Shown here piece by piece: positions 1 through 6,771 of a stretch of 8,648 nt of DNA. Origin of the DNA: Alkanindiges sp. (lineage in GTDB: Bacteria; Pseudomonadota; Gammaproteobacteria; Pseudomonadales; Moraxellaceae); assembly GCA_030152125.1 (NCBI GenBank), contig JASLIR010000428.1, positions 1 through 8,648 on the forward strand, written 5' to 3'. Position 1 is the stretch's first letter, and the number at the start of each line of letters is the position of its first letter. The translations under genes and the position numbers were made by a program. A model generated the notes under the pieces. That model did not search any database. It worked only from the letters and a program-made list of their open reading frames with translations, and was not told the DNA's origin.

Positions 1-1
1 C

Positions 2-67
2 AGCCCCAGTGCGTTTACTGCCATGTTTAAAAAGCAGCTGGGAGTTGTACCCAGCGCATTTTTTTAG
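2..67 (+). CDS. AraC-family transcriptional regulator, C-terminal fragment
   Basis: Only the last 21 codons lie in the window, ending with TAG at 65-67. They read SPSAFTAMFKKQLG followed by VVPSAFF. This matches the second helix-turn-helix of AraC/XylS regulators, where the recognition helix has the pattern SPSAF-x-x-x-FK/R-x-x-x-G-x-x-P-S/G. The family binds DNA as a transcriptional activator or repressor; the ligand-binding N-terminal part that would tell its target is outside the window. It is convergent with the phosphate transporter gene and shares its terminator, so nothing links the two in function. The identification rests on a short but characteristic stretch. Confidence 0.75.
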   Translation, partial: SPSAFTAMFKKQLGVVPSAFF

Positions 68-84
68 TGATGCCGCATCATAAA

Positions 85-109
85 AAAACGCCTGGGAGTC
101 AGGCGTTTT
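85..109. terminator. Bidirectional rho-independent terminator
   Basis: A perfect 10-bp stem (85-94 AAAACGCCTG with 100-109 CAGGCGTTTT) closes a 5-base loop GGAGT. A run of seven A at 82-88 lies on one side and a T run on the other, so a U-tract follows the hairpin on both strands. It sits between the end of the AraC-type gene (+) and the end of the pit gene (-), as expected for a shared terminator of convergent genes. Confidence 0.9.
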
Positions 110-193
110 CTGTTTCTGATGTTTTTTCTATTTTGCAAATATCTCTTTTTGCACTATCCCTTTTCAGAGCAGCCCTTTTGAAAGTAGCCCGGC

Positions 194-1819
194 TTAAACA
201 AACTGCACAAAAATCCAGTACAGGGTGGCAGACAGCGTAATTGCCACCGGCAGGGTGAGTACCCATGCCGACAGAATGCTTTTAATGGTGCTCCATTGCA
301 GGCCGGATTTATTGGCCGTCATGGTACCCGCTACCGAACCATTTAACACATGGGTGGTGCTGACTGGTAAACCAAACTTGTCAGCTGCACCAATCATGGC
401 CATGGTGGATAGCTGTGCGGCCAGGCCCTGACCATAGTTAAGCGGCGAATTACCAATTTTTTCACCCACTGTAACCACAATACGCTTCCAGCCCACCATG
501 GTACCCAAGCCCAGTGCCAGCGCTACGGCTACTTTTACCCAGGTTGGGATAAACTGTGTGGTTTGATCCAGACTGTGGCTATTGGCTTTTATCACCGCTG
601 TCTGTTCAGGTGTCATGGCAGGCAGGGCATGGTCCTTGTCCAGGCGCTTTAGGCTGGCACTCACCAGGTACATGTCGTTACGCAGGTTGCGGGTTGCATC
701 AGCCGGTACTTTGTCAAAGGTGCCATAGCGGGTAACAGCCCGGCCCAGGTCTGCTTCAATTTTAGCGATAGCAGGTACAACCTGTGCTGTTACCTGATGG
801 TCCTGCTGATAACGGGTGAGTACTGCACGTGCTTCTTCCACTGTAATAGATGGTGCCGTAGGTGACAGTACCAGTGCCGTTTTTTCTGACAACGCGGCAA
901 AGGATTGTACCTGTGTGCTATCCATGGTCTTATTCAGCGAATATGCCATTGGCACAATACCAATCAGGATCAGCATGATGAGCCCCATGCCTTTTTGACC
1001 ATCATTAGAACCGTGGAAGAAACTGACACCGGCACAGCTTAACACCAGCAAACCACGAATCCAGAATGGCGGTGGCTCTTTGCCTTTAGGTGGTTCAAAC
1101 AGCTCCGGCTTTTTGGCAAATAGCAGTTTGGACAGTAAAAATAAAATGCCTGCGATTGCAAAACCTATCAAGGGAGAAAATAGCAGTGCTTTACCTACTT
1201 TTAAGGCTTGCGCCCAGTCCACACTGCTGGAGGCAATACCGGCAGGTGCCAGAATCTGGTTCATCAGGCCTACGCCAATAATGGAACCAATCATGGTATG
1301 GGAGCTGGAAGCCGGAATGCCAAAAGACCAGGTGCCCAGGTTCCAGATAATGGCCGCCAGCAGCAGGGCGAATACCATGGCAAAGCCCTGACTACTACCT
1401 ACGTTGAGAATCAGCTCCACAGGTAGCAGCGCCAGAATGCCATAGGCGACTGCACCGCTGGCCAGCATCACGCCGGTAAAGTTGGCAAAGCCGGATAAAA
1501 TGACCGCAGCATGGGCTGGCAGGGCATTGGTATAAATGACCGTGGCGACCGCATTGGCAGTGTCGTGAAAGCCATTCACAAACTCAAAGCCCAGTGCGAT
1601 AAACAGGGCTACACCCAGCATAAGGAAAGGAAACAGGCTGAGTGAAGGAACATGCGCCAGATCAGATGACAGTGATAAACCAATGTATACCAGGGCAGCA
1701 ATAATCACGCTGGCAAATAATGGTTTAAACAGACGGTGTGGTGGTGCATGTACAGGGGAGGTATGTGAGGCTGCAGTTTGGTTTAATGCAGCAGATGTAT
1801 CAACAGAATTAAGGCTCAT
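194..1819 (-). CDS. pitA: Low-affinity inorganic phosphate transporter, PiT family (PitA-like)
   Basis: Inner-membrane secondary transporter that imports phosphate (as metal-phosphate) with protons. The 541-residue product has the PiT inverted-repeat architecture: a first signature NGFHDTANA at residues 82-90, the related second signature HGSNDGQKGMG at 269-279, and the paired re-entrant motifs GIPASSSH (167-174) and GLPVSTTH (483-490). Hydrophobic segments fill 35-300 and 425-541. Between them, about 300-425, lies a large hydrophilic loop, as in enterobacterial PitA, which is somewhat shorter (about 499 residues). The first 30 residues are polar and could be cytoplasmic. The ATG at 1817-1819 has no strong Shine-Dalgarno. 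No DUF47/PhoU-like partner gene is adjacent. Family assignment is firm; the choice of PitA over another PiT member is by similarity of the signatures. Confidence 0.93.
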   Translation of the reverse strand: MSLNSVDTSAALNQTAASHTSPVHAPPHRLFKPLFASVIIAALVYIGLSLSSDLAHVPSLSLFPFLMLGVALFIALGFEFVNGFHDTANAVATVIYTNALPAHAAVILSGFANFTGVMLASGAVAYGILALLPVELILNVGSSQGFAMVFALLLAAIIWNLGTWSFGIPASSSHTMIGSIIGVGLMNQILAPAGIASSSVDWAQALKVGKALLFSPLIGFAIAGILFLLSKLLFAKKPELFEPPKGKEPPPFWIRGLLVLSCAGVSFFHGSNDGQKGMGLIMLILIGIVPMAYSLNKTMDSTQVQSFAALSEKTALVLSPTAPSITVEEARAVLTRYQQDHQVTAQVVPAIAKIEADLGRAVTRYGTFDKVPADATRNLRNDMYLVSASLKRLDKDHALPAMTPEQTAVIKANSHSLDQTTQFIPTWVKVAVALALGLGTMVGWKRIVVTVGEKIGNSPLNYGQGLAAQLSTMAMIGAADKFGLPVSTTHVLNGSVAGTMTANKSGLQWSTIKSILSAWVLTLPVAITLSATLYWIFVQFV

Positions 1820-2053
1820 TTAAGAAATTCTAAGTGGAGTACATACACGCGATTCTCCACCCCAAAAATGACAATTCTATGGCAAGCAGGTTTTATAAGC
1901 ATTTCACCCTTGGTCTTATTGTAAATTTAATAAAACAGCCTGCTGGGCATTTAGGCGCTGAATGTGAGCATATTTGAATACATAGCTGTTTCTACTGAAA
2001 AAATACTCTGTTATTATTTTAGGCGCTGTTTTTTATTATTTCTGGAGAAAAAA
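1820..2053. promoter_or_regulatory. Divergent intergenic region between pit and the lipoprotein gene
   Basis: Must hold the promoters of both outward-facing genes. I could not pick out a convincing -35/-10 pair for either. Visible structure: an inverted repeat GTGGAG (1834-1839) / CTCCAC (1855-1860), 15 to 41 bases ahead of the pit start codon, and an exact 11-bp direct repeat TTTAGGCGCTG at 1950-1960 and 2018-2028, in front of the lipoprotein gene. An AT-rich stretch covers 1888-1935. No PHO box was recognised. Confidence 0.5.
2043..2047 (+). promoter_or_regulatory. Ribosome binding site that selects a TTG start
   Basis: TGGAG lies six bases before TTG at 2054-2056. The in-frame ATG at 1964 has no such site, so this element decides the start of the lipoprotein gene. 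Confidence 0.65.
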
Positions 2054-2401
2054 TTGAAAAAGATATTATTAGGTTTAATGGCTGCCAGCGCTTTGTCTTT
2101 AGGCACCGGCTGTTCCACCACAGGTCATTTTGTTACCCCGGCTAAAAGCCAGTTATATGTGATGGGCCGCCCGGTTGCTGTTAAGCCGGATGGTACTGTA
2201 ACGACCAAGCCATTCTCCTGGGGTGGTGCGGGTGGTATCCCTTACCGTCTGGAGCAGGATGGCAAAGTTATTCAACAGGGTAAATTGCGTGCCAAGTTCC
2301 GTCCGGCCTCTATTTTCTGGCCACCAGTAGCACTGGCTTACTGGCCAATGGGCTTTAACCCGACCATCAAGTACGACCTGATTAACAACACACAAAAATA
2401 A
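2054..2401 (+). CDS. Small putative lipoprotein of unknown function
   Basis: Product of 115 residues from a TTG start. The N-terminus MKKILLGLMAASALSLGTGC is a typical signal peptide with two lysines, a hydrophobic core and a cysteine at position 20. The lipobox is imperfect: glycine occupies -3 and leucine is at -4. After processing, a polar domain follows with GRPVAV, FSWGGAGGIPYRLEQDGKV and a conserved-looking end FWPPVALAYWPMGFNP. It would be anchored to a membrane facing the periplasm. I do not recognise a named domain. An earlier in-frame ATG at 1964 would bury the signal peptide behind 30 residues and lacks a ribosome site, so it is unlikely. It is convergent with fmdB and divergent from pit, so it is probably transcribed alone. 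Confidence 0.75.
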   Translation: MKKILLGLMAASALSLGTGCSTTGHFVTPAKSQLYVMGRPVAVKPDGTVTTKPFSWGGAGGIPYRLEQDGKVIQQGKLRAKFRPASIFWPPVALAYWPMGFNPTIKYDLINNTQK

Positions 2402-2439
2402 TGCGTTGTTTTAAATAGCTGTTAAAGGCCTGATTCAGG

Positions 2440-2466
2440 GATGCGGTATTCATGCGATGCCGCATC
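2440..2466. terminator. Possible hairpin terminator between convergent genes
   Basis: GATGCGG (2440-2446) is exactly complementary to CCGCATC (2460-2466) around a 13-base loop. It stands between the stops of the lipoprotein gene (+) and fmdB (-). Neither side has a proper T run, so an intrinsic terminator is only a possibility. Confidence 0.35.
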
Positions 2467-2536
2467 TTAAGCATAAAATTTGATACATTGAATCCATGCT
2501 GTGCTTATAAATGATGTGCTTCTACATGAAGTGGTT

Positions 2537-2830
2537 TTAGAGGCCACATACACTGCAATTCATCCCTTTACAGTTATGCAGGACTGAACTGCGCGCCGCA
2601 TTCTTTTGTGTGCCTGGCCCTGCAGCATTAGCCCCAGCCAGTTGCTGTGCCTTATTTTGTGGCCGCCATTTTTCCACACTACGAAATTGTACCCGCCCGG
2701 TTAACAGCGGTTCCGCCATGGTAAATTGCTGGCAATATTTGCATTCGGTGAGGGTGTTCAACTCGGAAATATTGAGTTTTCTTTCAAAAATGCCATCGCA
2801 ATGCTGGCAGCGAATATCATATAAAGGCAT
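2537..2830 (-). CDS. fmdB: FmdB-like zinc-ribbon protein
   Basis: Encodes 97 residues starting MPLYDIRCQHC. Two CxxC knuckles (C8/C11 and C30/C33), 18 residues apart, form the N-terminal zinc ribbon of the FmdB family (CxxC_CxxC_SSSS type). The rest is polar, alanine/glutamine rich and probably disordered, ending with three further cysteines (C87, C92, C95). FmdB was named in the Methylophilus methylotrophus formamidase locus, where a regulatory role was proposed; the biochemical role of the family is still unclear. An upstream in-frame ATG at 2885-2887 exists, but the start at 2830 is chosen because the family begins with MPxYDxxC and a GGAGA site precedes it. It is the last gene of the amide array, separated from fmdA by a 207-base gap containing a hairpin repeat, so its expression may differ from that of fmdA. 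Confidence 0.88.
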   Translation of the reverse strand: MPLYDIRCQHCDGIFERKLNISELNTLTECKYCQQFTMAEPLLTGRVQFRSVEKWRPQNKAQQLAGANAAGPGTQKNAARSSVLHNCKGMNCSVCGL

Positions 2831-2895
2831 CAGGATTCTCCGTGTGCTGCTTTGGGGAAAATTTCTTAAATAAGGGGCTAGCAACATAAACTACA

Positions 2896-2983
2896 AACCC
2901 TCATCCCACTTGCGCAGCAATGCTGCTCATCCCAGAGGGAGAAAGAGTTCCCTCTCCTGTTAGGAGAGGGTTAGGGTGAGGTT
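2896..2983. repeat. Alternating-hairpin intergenic repeat (REP/MITE-like)
   Basis: The element is bounded by imperfect inverted ends: AACCCTCATCC from 2896 against GGGTGAGGTT ending at 2983. Inside are three short stems: GCAGCA/TGCTGC around 2914-2926, AGAGGGA (2934-2940) with TCCCTCT (2949-2955), and CCCTCTCC (2950-2957) with GGAGAGGG (2963-2970) around the loop TGTTA. The last two stems share the arm CCCTCT and exclude each other. Similar GGAGAGGGTTAGGGTGAGG-type intergenic repeats are, as far as I recall, scattered in many proteobacterial genomes. Only one copy is in this window, so repeat status is inferred. Lying between fmdA and fmdB it could block 3' exonucleases or attenuate transcription into fmdB. 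Confidence 0.6.
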
Positions 2984-3037
2984 CTCAAGATAATGAGATA
3001 GCTTTATGCAATAAACAGTGCAAAAATCATACGTAAA

Positions 3038-4216
3038 CTAGCGTTCATGGCCCCAGAATTTCTTCTCGTTTAACATGCCTTTAGGCAGGATGTCCTGCTC
3101 AAAAATGCCGGTTGGCAGCGAGATGGTACAGGCACAGTTTGGAATATCCACAATACCGCCAATACGGCCTTCTACCGGTGCAGCAGTCAGCAGCATGTAG
3201 GCTTGGCTGCCGGTAAAGCCAAAGTTTTCCAGATACTTGATGGCTTTTAAACAGGCCTGGCGATAAGCCACGGTAGCGTCCAGATAGTAATTCACTCCGT
3301 TTTCCACACTAATGCCTTCAAAGGTCAGCCACTGGTCGTAGCTGGGTTTTACCGGACTTGGGATAAAGATAGGCGAGTCGATGTTGTACTTTGCCATACC
3401 ACCCTTAATCAGGTCGAAACCAACGCGGGTCACGCCATCCATTTCAATGGCGCCACAGAAGCCGATTTCACCATCACCTTGTGAAAAGTGCAGGTCGCCC
3501 ATGGAGAAGCCAGCGCCTTTTACATACACCGGGAAGAAAATACGCGTGCCGGAGGAGAGGTCTTTAATATCGGTATTACCGCCATGCTCACGTGGTGGTA
3601 CGGTACGCGCTGCCTCGGCAGCCATGCGGTCAAATTCGGCACCTTTTACTCCACGTAAAACGGCAGTGCGCGGGTCTGGCGGGTTGGCCTGGCCTTTAGG
3701 TACTAATAGTCCTTCGCGGCGGTTCCATTCTTTTAGCAAGTCCATGGAAGGCAGGCAGCCCATCAAACCAGGGTGGGTCAGCCCGGCAATGCGTACACCG
3801 GGAATATGCCGTGAGGTGGCATACAGGCCTTTTAAATCCCAAATGGCTTTGTCGGCATCCGGGAAGTAATCCGCCAGAAAACCACCGCCATTAGCCTTGG
3901 AAAAAACCCCGGAAAAGCCAATTGGCGTAACCGGTTTGATGTCCAGCAGGTCAATCACCAGCAGGTCACCTGGTTCAGCACCTTCCACATAAAACGGGCC
4001 GGTCAGTGGGTGAGCGCGGGTCAGGTCCACGTTTTCCACGTCTTCTACCGTGTCGGTATCCTTGATCTGTGCATCCAGAAAATCCAGGCTTTCCACCAGA
4101 ATTTCTTCGCCCGGTTGCACCGTGGTCAGGAAGGGAATATCCGGGTGCCAGCGATTGTGACCAAGTTCTGGTTGCTCGGCCAGTGGAACCCCCGGTTTGA
4201 TTTTGATGTGTTGCAT
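3038..4216 (-). CDS. fmdA: Formamidase, acetamidase/formamidase (FmdA/AmdA) family
   Basis: Cytoplasmic enzyme hydrolysing formamide (and more slowly other short amides) to ammonia and formate. The 392-residue protein carries the family landmarks throughout: HNRWHPDIP at 20-28, AEPGDLLVIDLLDI at 80-93, HPGLMGCLPS at 148-157, PREHGGNTDIKDL at 208-220, GDLHFSQGDGE at 240-250 and VEGRIGGIVDIPNC at 348-361. Conserved His and Asp residues within these motifs are the likely metal and catalytic ligands. It is slightly shorter than well-known family members of about 405 residues. This fold is unrelated to that of AmiE upstream. A GAGGAC ribosome site precedes the ATG at 4214-4216. Formate made here could be oxidised for energy in a methylotroph. 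Choice of formamide over acetamide as main substrate rests on context with fmdB. Confidence 0.92.
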   Translation of the reverse strand: MQHIKIKPGVPLAEQPELGHNRWHPDIPFLTTVQPGEEILVESLDFLDAQIKDTDTVEDVENVDLTRAHPLTGPFYVEGAEPGDLLVIDLLDIKPVTPIGFSGVFSKANGGGFLADYFPDADKAIWDLKGLYATSRHIPGVRIAGLTHPGLMGCLPSMDLLKEWNRREGLLVPKGQANPPDPRTAVLRGVKGAEFDRMAAEAARTVPPREHGGNTDIKDLSSGTRIFFPVYVKGAGFSMGDLHFSQGDGEIGFCGAIEMDGVTRVGFDLIKGGMAKYNIDSPIFIPSPVKPSYDQWLTFEGISVENGVNYYLDATVAYRQACLKAIKYLENFGFTGSQAYMLLTAAPVEGRIGGIVDIPNCACTISLPTGIFEQDILPKGMLNEKKFWGHER

Positions 4217-4313
4217 AGCAATGTCCTCGATGGGTTAGGCTAGGTGTGCCAAAGGTGTGGCGGTGAAAAGGGTTACAGCTATCCGTGTGTCTTCTGTATT
4301 TGTGTGATGCATG

Positions 4314-5375
4314 CTAAAGCTCCTGTACATGCAGATGGCGATGTAGATGACGCTGTTTCAGGCTGACTGTAAGTGCCATGCTGTCCGGGTGTTGCAGGAT
4401 AAAACTGGCCAGTGCCGGTTCCAGTTGTGTCCTGAATTTACGGGCAAGGTCACGCGCACCAAAGCGTGCATCATGGCCCTGACTGAGGTGGCGTATGGCC
4501 TTGTCATCCAGTGATACCGTGCGTCCCTGTCTGGCCAGGCGGGTATTCAGTTTTTTTAGCTCAATACCGATCAGTGCTGGCATAAAGTCCGTGCCTACAC
4601 GCTGGTAGCACAGGGTGCGGTCAATCCGGTTAAGGAACTCCGGGTCAAAATGCTGGTGCAGGGCAGCATCAATCAATTCACTTTCGCGCTGATGGCGGCT
4701 TTTCAGCAGGTTTCTGATAGAGCGTACCGGTTGCTTCCACTGTTGCTGTAAGGTTTTAGCCCCCACGTTGCTGGTCATAAAAATCAGGCTGTTACGAAAA
4801 TCAATCGTTTTAGCACCGGAGGATAAGGTCATCTTGCCGCTATCCAGCACATTCAGCAGGCTGCGAATCACTTCGGTGCTGGCTTTTTCCAGTTCGTCAA
4901 ACAGCACAATACCGGGTTTGCTAAAGCTGCCCTGAATGGCTTCAATATCAAACAGGGTAGTACCCTCCTTGCTGCCTACATATCCGGGTGGGGCGCCAGT
5001 TAATGCAGCAGCATAGTGCTCCTGTGCCAGCGTATTCATGTCGATACGGCAAAAGGCATCTGGGCGGCCATACATGGCTTCGGCAATCAGGCGCACCGTT
5101 TCGGTTTTACCCACCCCGGTGGAGCCCAGCATCAGGGTGATTGCTAAAGGCCGTTCTGGGTTGGAAAAGTCGGCTTTCACCACTTGCAGCATGTTTTCAA
5201 TCTGTTGCAGGGCAGCATCCTGCCCAATAATCCGTTCCCGCAATAAAGCCATTACCCTGGCTGGTTCAAATAAAAAGCGTGACTGGCTAATGCGCTGTTT
5301 CACGCCATCCTGTTCATATTTTTGTTGTGCAATGCTTTGCTTGTTTTGTTCAATCAAGTCATTTAAAAATGGCAT
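4314..5375 (-). CDS. amiB: AmiB-like AAA+ ATPase (single-ring Clp/ClpB-type)
   Basis: A 353-residue AAA+ protein of the Clp/HSP100 D2 type. Visible motifs: Walker A GSTGVGKT (84-91), pore loop GAPPGYVG (127-134), Walker B IVLFDE (156-161), sensor 1 TSN (201-203), arginine finger in FLNRID (R250) and sensor 2 GARD (R309). There is one ATPase module only: no Clp N-domain, no ClpB middle domain, no ClpX zinc finger. Between sensor 1 and the arginine finger, where ClpA and ClpX carry an IGF/IGL loop for docking to ClpP, no such tripeptide occurs, which favours a protein-remodelling role without proteolysis. Pseudomonas aeruginosa has a Clp-like gene, amiB, directly after amiE; the same position here supports orthology. 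Its exact role there is not settled. The C-terminus is histidine rich (RHLHRHLH). AGAGGG precedes the ATG. The gene lies 75 bases after amiE. Confidence 0.85.
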   Translation of the reverse strand: MPFLNDLIEQNKQSIAQQKYEQDGVKQRISQSRFLFEPARVMALLRERIIGQDAALQQIENMLQVVKADFSNPERPLAITLMLGSTGVGKTETVRLIAEAMYGRPDAFCRIDMNTLAQEHYAAALTGAPPGYVGSKEGTTLFDIEAIQGSFSKPGIVLFDELEKASTEVIRSLLNVLDSGKMTLSSGAKTIDFRNSLIFMTSNVGAKTLQQQWKQPVRSIRNLLKSRHQRESELIDAALHQHFDPEFLNRIDRTLCYQRVGTDFMPALIGIELKKLNTRLARQGRTVSLDDKAIRHLSQGHDARFGARDLARKFRTQLEPALASFILQHPDSMALTVSLKQRHLHRHLHVQEL

Positions 5376-5399
5376 CGCTAAACCCTCTGTGTCTTGACT

Positions 5400-5457
5400 G
5401 GCCTGAGCAAGTATTCCTGATCAGGCCGGTTGCTTATTGTGTGGGCCTGTTCAGGCC
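5400..5457. promoter_or_regulatory. Intercistronic hairpins at the amiE stop codon
   Basis: GGCCTG (5444-5449) pairs perfectly with CAGGCC (5452-5457) across two bases, and the amiE TGA stop (5451-5453) lies inside it. A second stem GGCCTGA (5400-5406) / TCAGGCC (5421-5427) follows within the spacer, and CCTGATCAGG (5416-5425) is itself a palindrome. The same arm sequence is used in all of them, so arms may exchange. No T run follows, so this is more likely an mRNA stability or processing element than a full terminator. Confidence 0.5.
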
Positions 5458-6491
5458 TCTTTTTCTTTGCCCTCATGTGGCAGGTTGCCAATCGGACACT
5501 CCGCTACGCCAATGGTGGAACGGGTAAAGCTTTCCACGTTTTCCTGTGCCTTTTTGGCGTCCAGTACCCAGGTGCGGTAAAAGTCGAACGGGCAGTCCGC
5601 CACGCCTTTATCGCCATCACCATTGTTGTAAACGCCGGTGTAGCCACGGTGCAGCAGTTTGAATAAATGGTTTTGTGCCTGGTCGTATTTGCGTGCATCA
5701 CGGATTTCCGGGATGGACAATTGGGCATACTGAATGCCGTTTTCTTCTTCGCCACATTCACCCAGTGTACGGCCATCAAAGCCGACAATGGCGGAATGGC
5801 CAAAGTAGGTATATACGCCATCAAAACCGGTACAGTTGGCTACCGCCACATAGCAGTTGTTGGCCCAGGCCATGGTTTTGGCCATCATCACCTGTTGTTC
5901 TTTGGCTGGGTACATATAACCCTGACAGCGCACAATCAGCTCTGCACCCTTCATGGCGCAGTCGCGCCAGATTTCCGGATAGTTACCGTCATCACAGATA
6001 ATCAGGGATATTTTTAAGCCCTTGGGGCCTTCGGATACATAGGTTTGGTCACCGGGGCACCAGCCTTCAATCGGGCACCACGGAATCACCTTGCGGTACT
6101 TTTGAACAATCTCGCCTTCGTTATTAATCAGCACCAGTGTGTTGTAAGGTACTTTTTGCGGATGCTGTTCGTGCCGTTCACCGGTGATGGAGAACACCCC
6201 CCATACATTGGCCTGTTTGCAGGCTGCGGAAAAAATGGCTGTTTCATCACCGGGAATGCTGGCAGCGGTTTCCATCATTTCAGCAGCGTCATACATAATG
6301 CCCATGGTGCTGTATTCCGGAAAAATCACCAGATCCATACCAGGCAAACCCTGCTTCATGCCAATCAGCATGGAGGCGATTTTTTTGGCGTTTTCAAGCA
6401 CTTCAGCTTTGCTATGCAGGCGTGGAATCCTGTAATTGACCACGGCAACGCCAACGGTATTCGGGCTACTTGAAATATCACCATGTCGCAT
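5451..6491 (-). CDS. amiE: Aliphatic amidase AmiE (nitrilase superfamily)
   Basis: Cytoplasmic acylamide amidohydrolase that converts acetamide, propionamide and similar small amides to the acid and ammonia. From the ATG at 6491 it has 346 residues, equal in length to Pseudomonas aeruginosa AmiE and aligning with it from end to end (MRHGDISSS start). The catalytic triad is in the expected positions: E59 in FPEYS, K134 in KYRKVIPW and C166 in IICDDGN; E142 and W138 are also present. These and the AmiE-type start and length separate it from the formamide-specific AmiF. Two cysteines, C145 and C220, stand where I recall other residues in the Pseudomonas enzyme (Y and A). An in-frame ATG at 6515 is rejected because GAGAGAG lies five bases before the chosen start and the homologue begins there. 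First gene of the ami/fmd unit after a 324-base leader. Confidence 0.96.
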   Translation of the reverse strand: MRHGDISSSPNTVGVAVVNYRIPRLHSKAEVLENAKKIASMLIGMKQGLPGMDLVIFPEYSTMGIMYDAAEMMETAASIPGDETAIFSAACKQANVWGVFSITGERHEQHPQKVPYNTLVLINNEGEIVQKYRKVIPWCPIEGWCPGDQTYVSEGPKGLKISLIICDDGNYPEIWRDCAMKGAELIVRCQGYMYPAKEQQVMMAKTMAWANNCYVAVANCTGFDGVYTYFGHSAIVGFDGRTLGECGEEENGIQYAQLSIPEIRDARKYDQAQNHLFKLLHRGYTGVYNNGDGDKGVADCPFDFYRTWVLDAKKAQENVESFTRSTIGVAECPIGNLPHEGKEKEA

Positions 6492-6669
6492 GATTGCTCT
6501 CTCTATTTCATACATTTAGCAGGGTTAAGCAGCTTGCCTGTGGCTTGCCGATTAAACGCCACATGACATCCGCCAAAGGAACTGGTTAGGCTGATGAGGT
6601 GTCATCAACATCCCCGGCGAATATCATGCTGCGATAGGCTTAGTGTTGAATAAAAACAGGGGGGCTTAA

Positions 6670-6687
6670 ATACGTTGTATGACGTAT
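6670..6687. promoter_or_regulatory. Candidate operator palindrome upstream of amiE
   Basis: Perfect inverted repeat ATACGT-TGTATG-ACGTAT, two 6-bp arms and a 6-bp spacer, beside an A+T-rich block. An 18-bp dyad between two transcription units suits a dimeric repressor or activator. The regulator is not encoded in the window; assignment is inference. Confidence 0.4.
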
Positions 6688-6747
6688 GAATTTTTATTAT
6701 TTATTTATATTTATCAGTATATTAAACTAAAGTCTAAGGCATAAGAA

Positions 6748-6771
6748 GCCAGCACCGCATACGATGCTGAC
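6748..6771 (-). terminator. Hairpin after urtE, possible terminator
   Basis: On the - strand GTCAGCATCG pairs with CGGTGCTGGC around the loop TATG: ten pairs including two G-U. It is followed by TTCTTAT, a weak U-tract. It lies about 45 bases beyond the urtE stop, so it may end or reduce transcription from the urt genes before amiE. Confidence 0.45.

Noticed and set aside
10..24. CxxCH heme-like motif (C-V-Y-C-H) in frame 1
   Set aside because: It stands just before a stop codon in a frame with no other support. Frame 2 gives a convincing AraC-family C-terminus over the same bases.
1964..2053. ATG start at 1964 for the lipoprotein gene
   Set aside because: Gives a 30-residue extension before an obvious signal peptide and has no Shine-Dalgarno, unlike the TTG at 2054.
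3381..3869. 162-codon + strand ORF inside fmdA
   Set aside because: Shadow of a well-supported formamidase; low-complexity Ser/Pro/Arg content without recognisable motifs.
6045..6473. 142-codon ORF on the + strand inside amiE
   Set aside because: Antisense to a gene with complete catalytic motifs. Composition is that of a reverse complement, and no domain or ribosome site supports it.
6533..6556. Possible sigma-54 (-24/-12) promoter before amiE
   Set aside because: On the - strand GG and GC are 10 bases apart in the GCTTGCC repeat, but surrounding bases fit the consensus poorly (CGGCA and AGGC).
6492..6669. Guanidine riboswitch or ANTAR hairpin pair in the amiE leader
   Set aside because: Such elements are plausible for urea or amide genes, but I could not match the conserved core of guanidine riboswitches nor two hexaloops with the ANTAR A1/G4 pattern.
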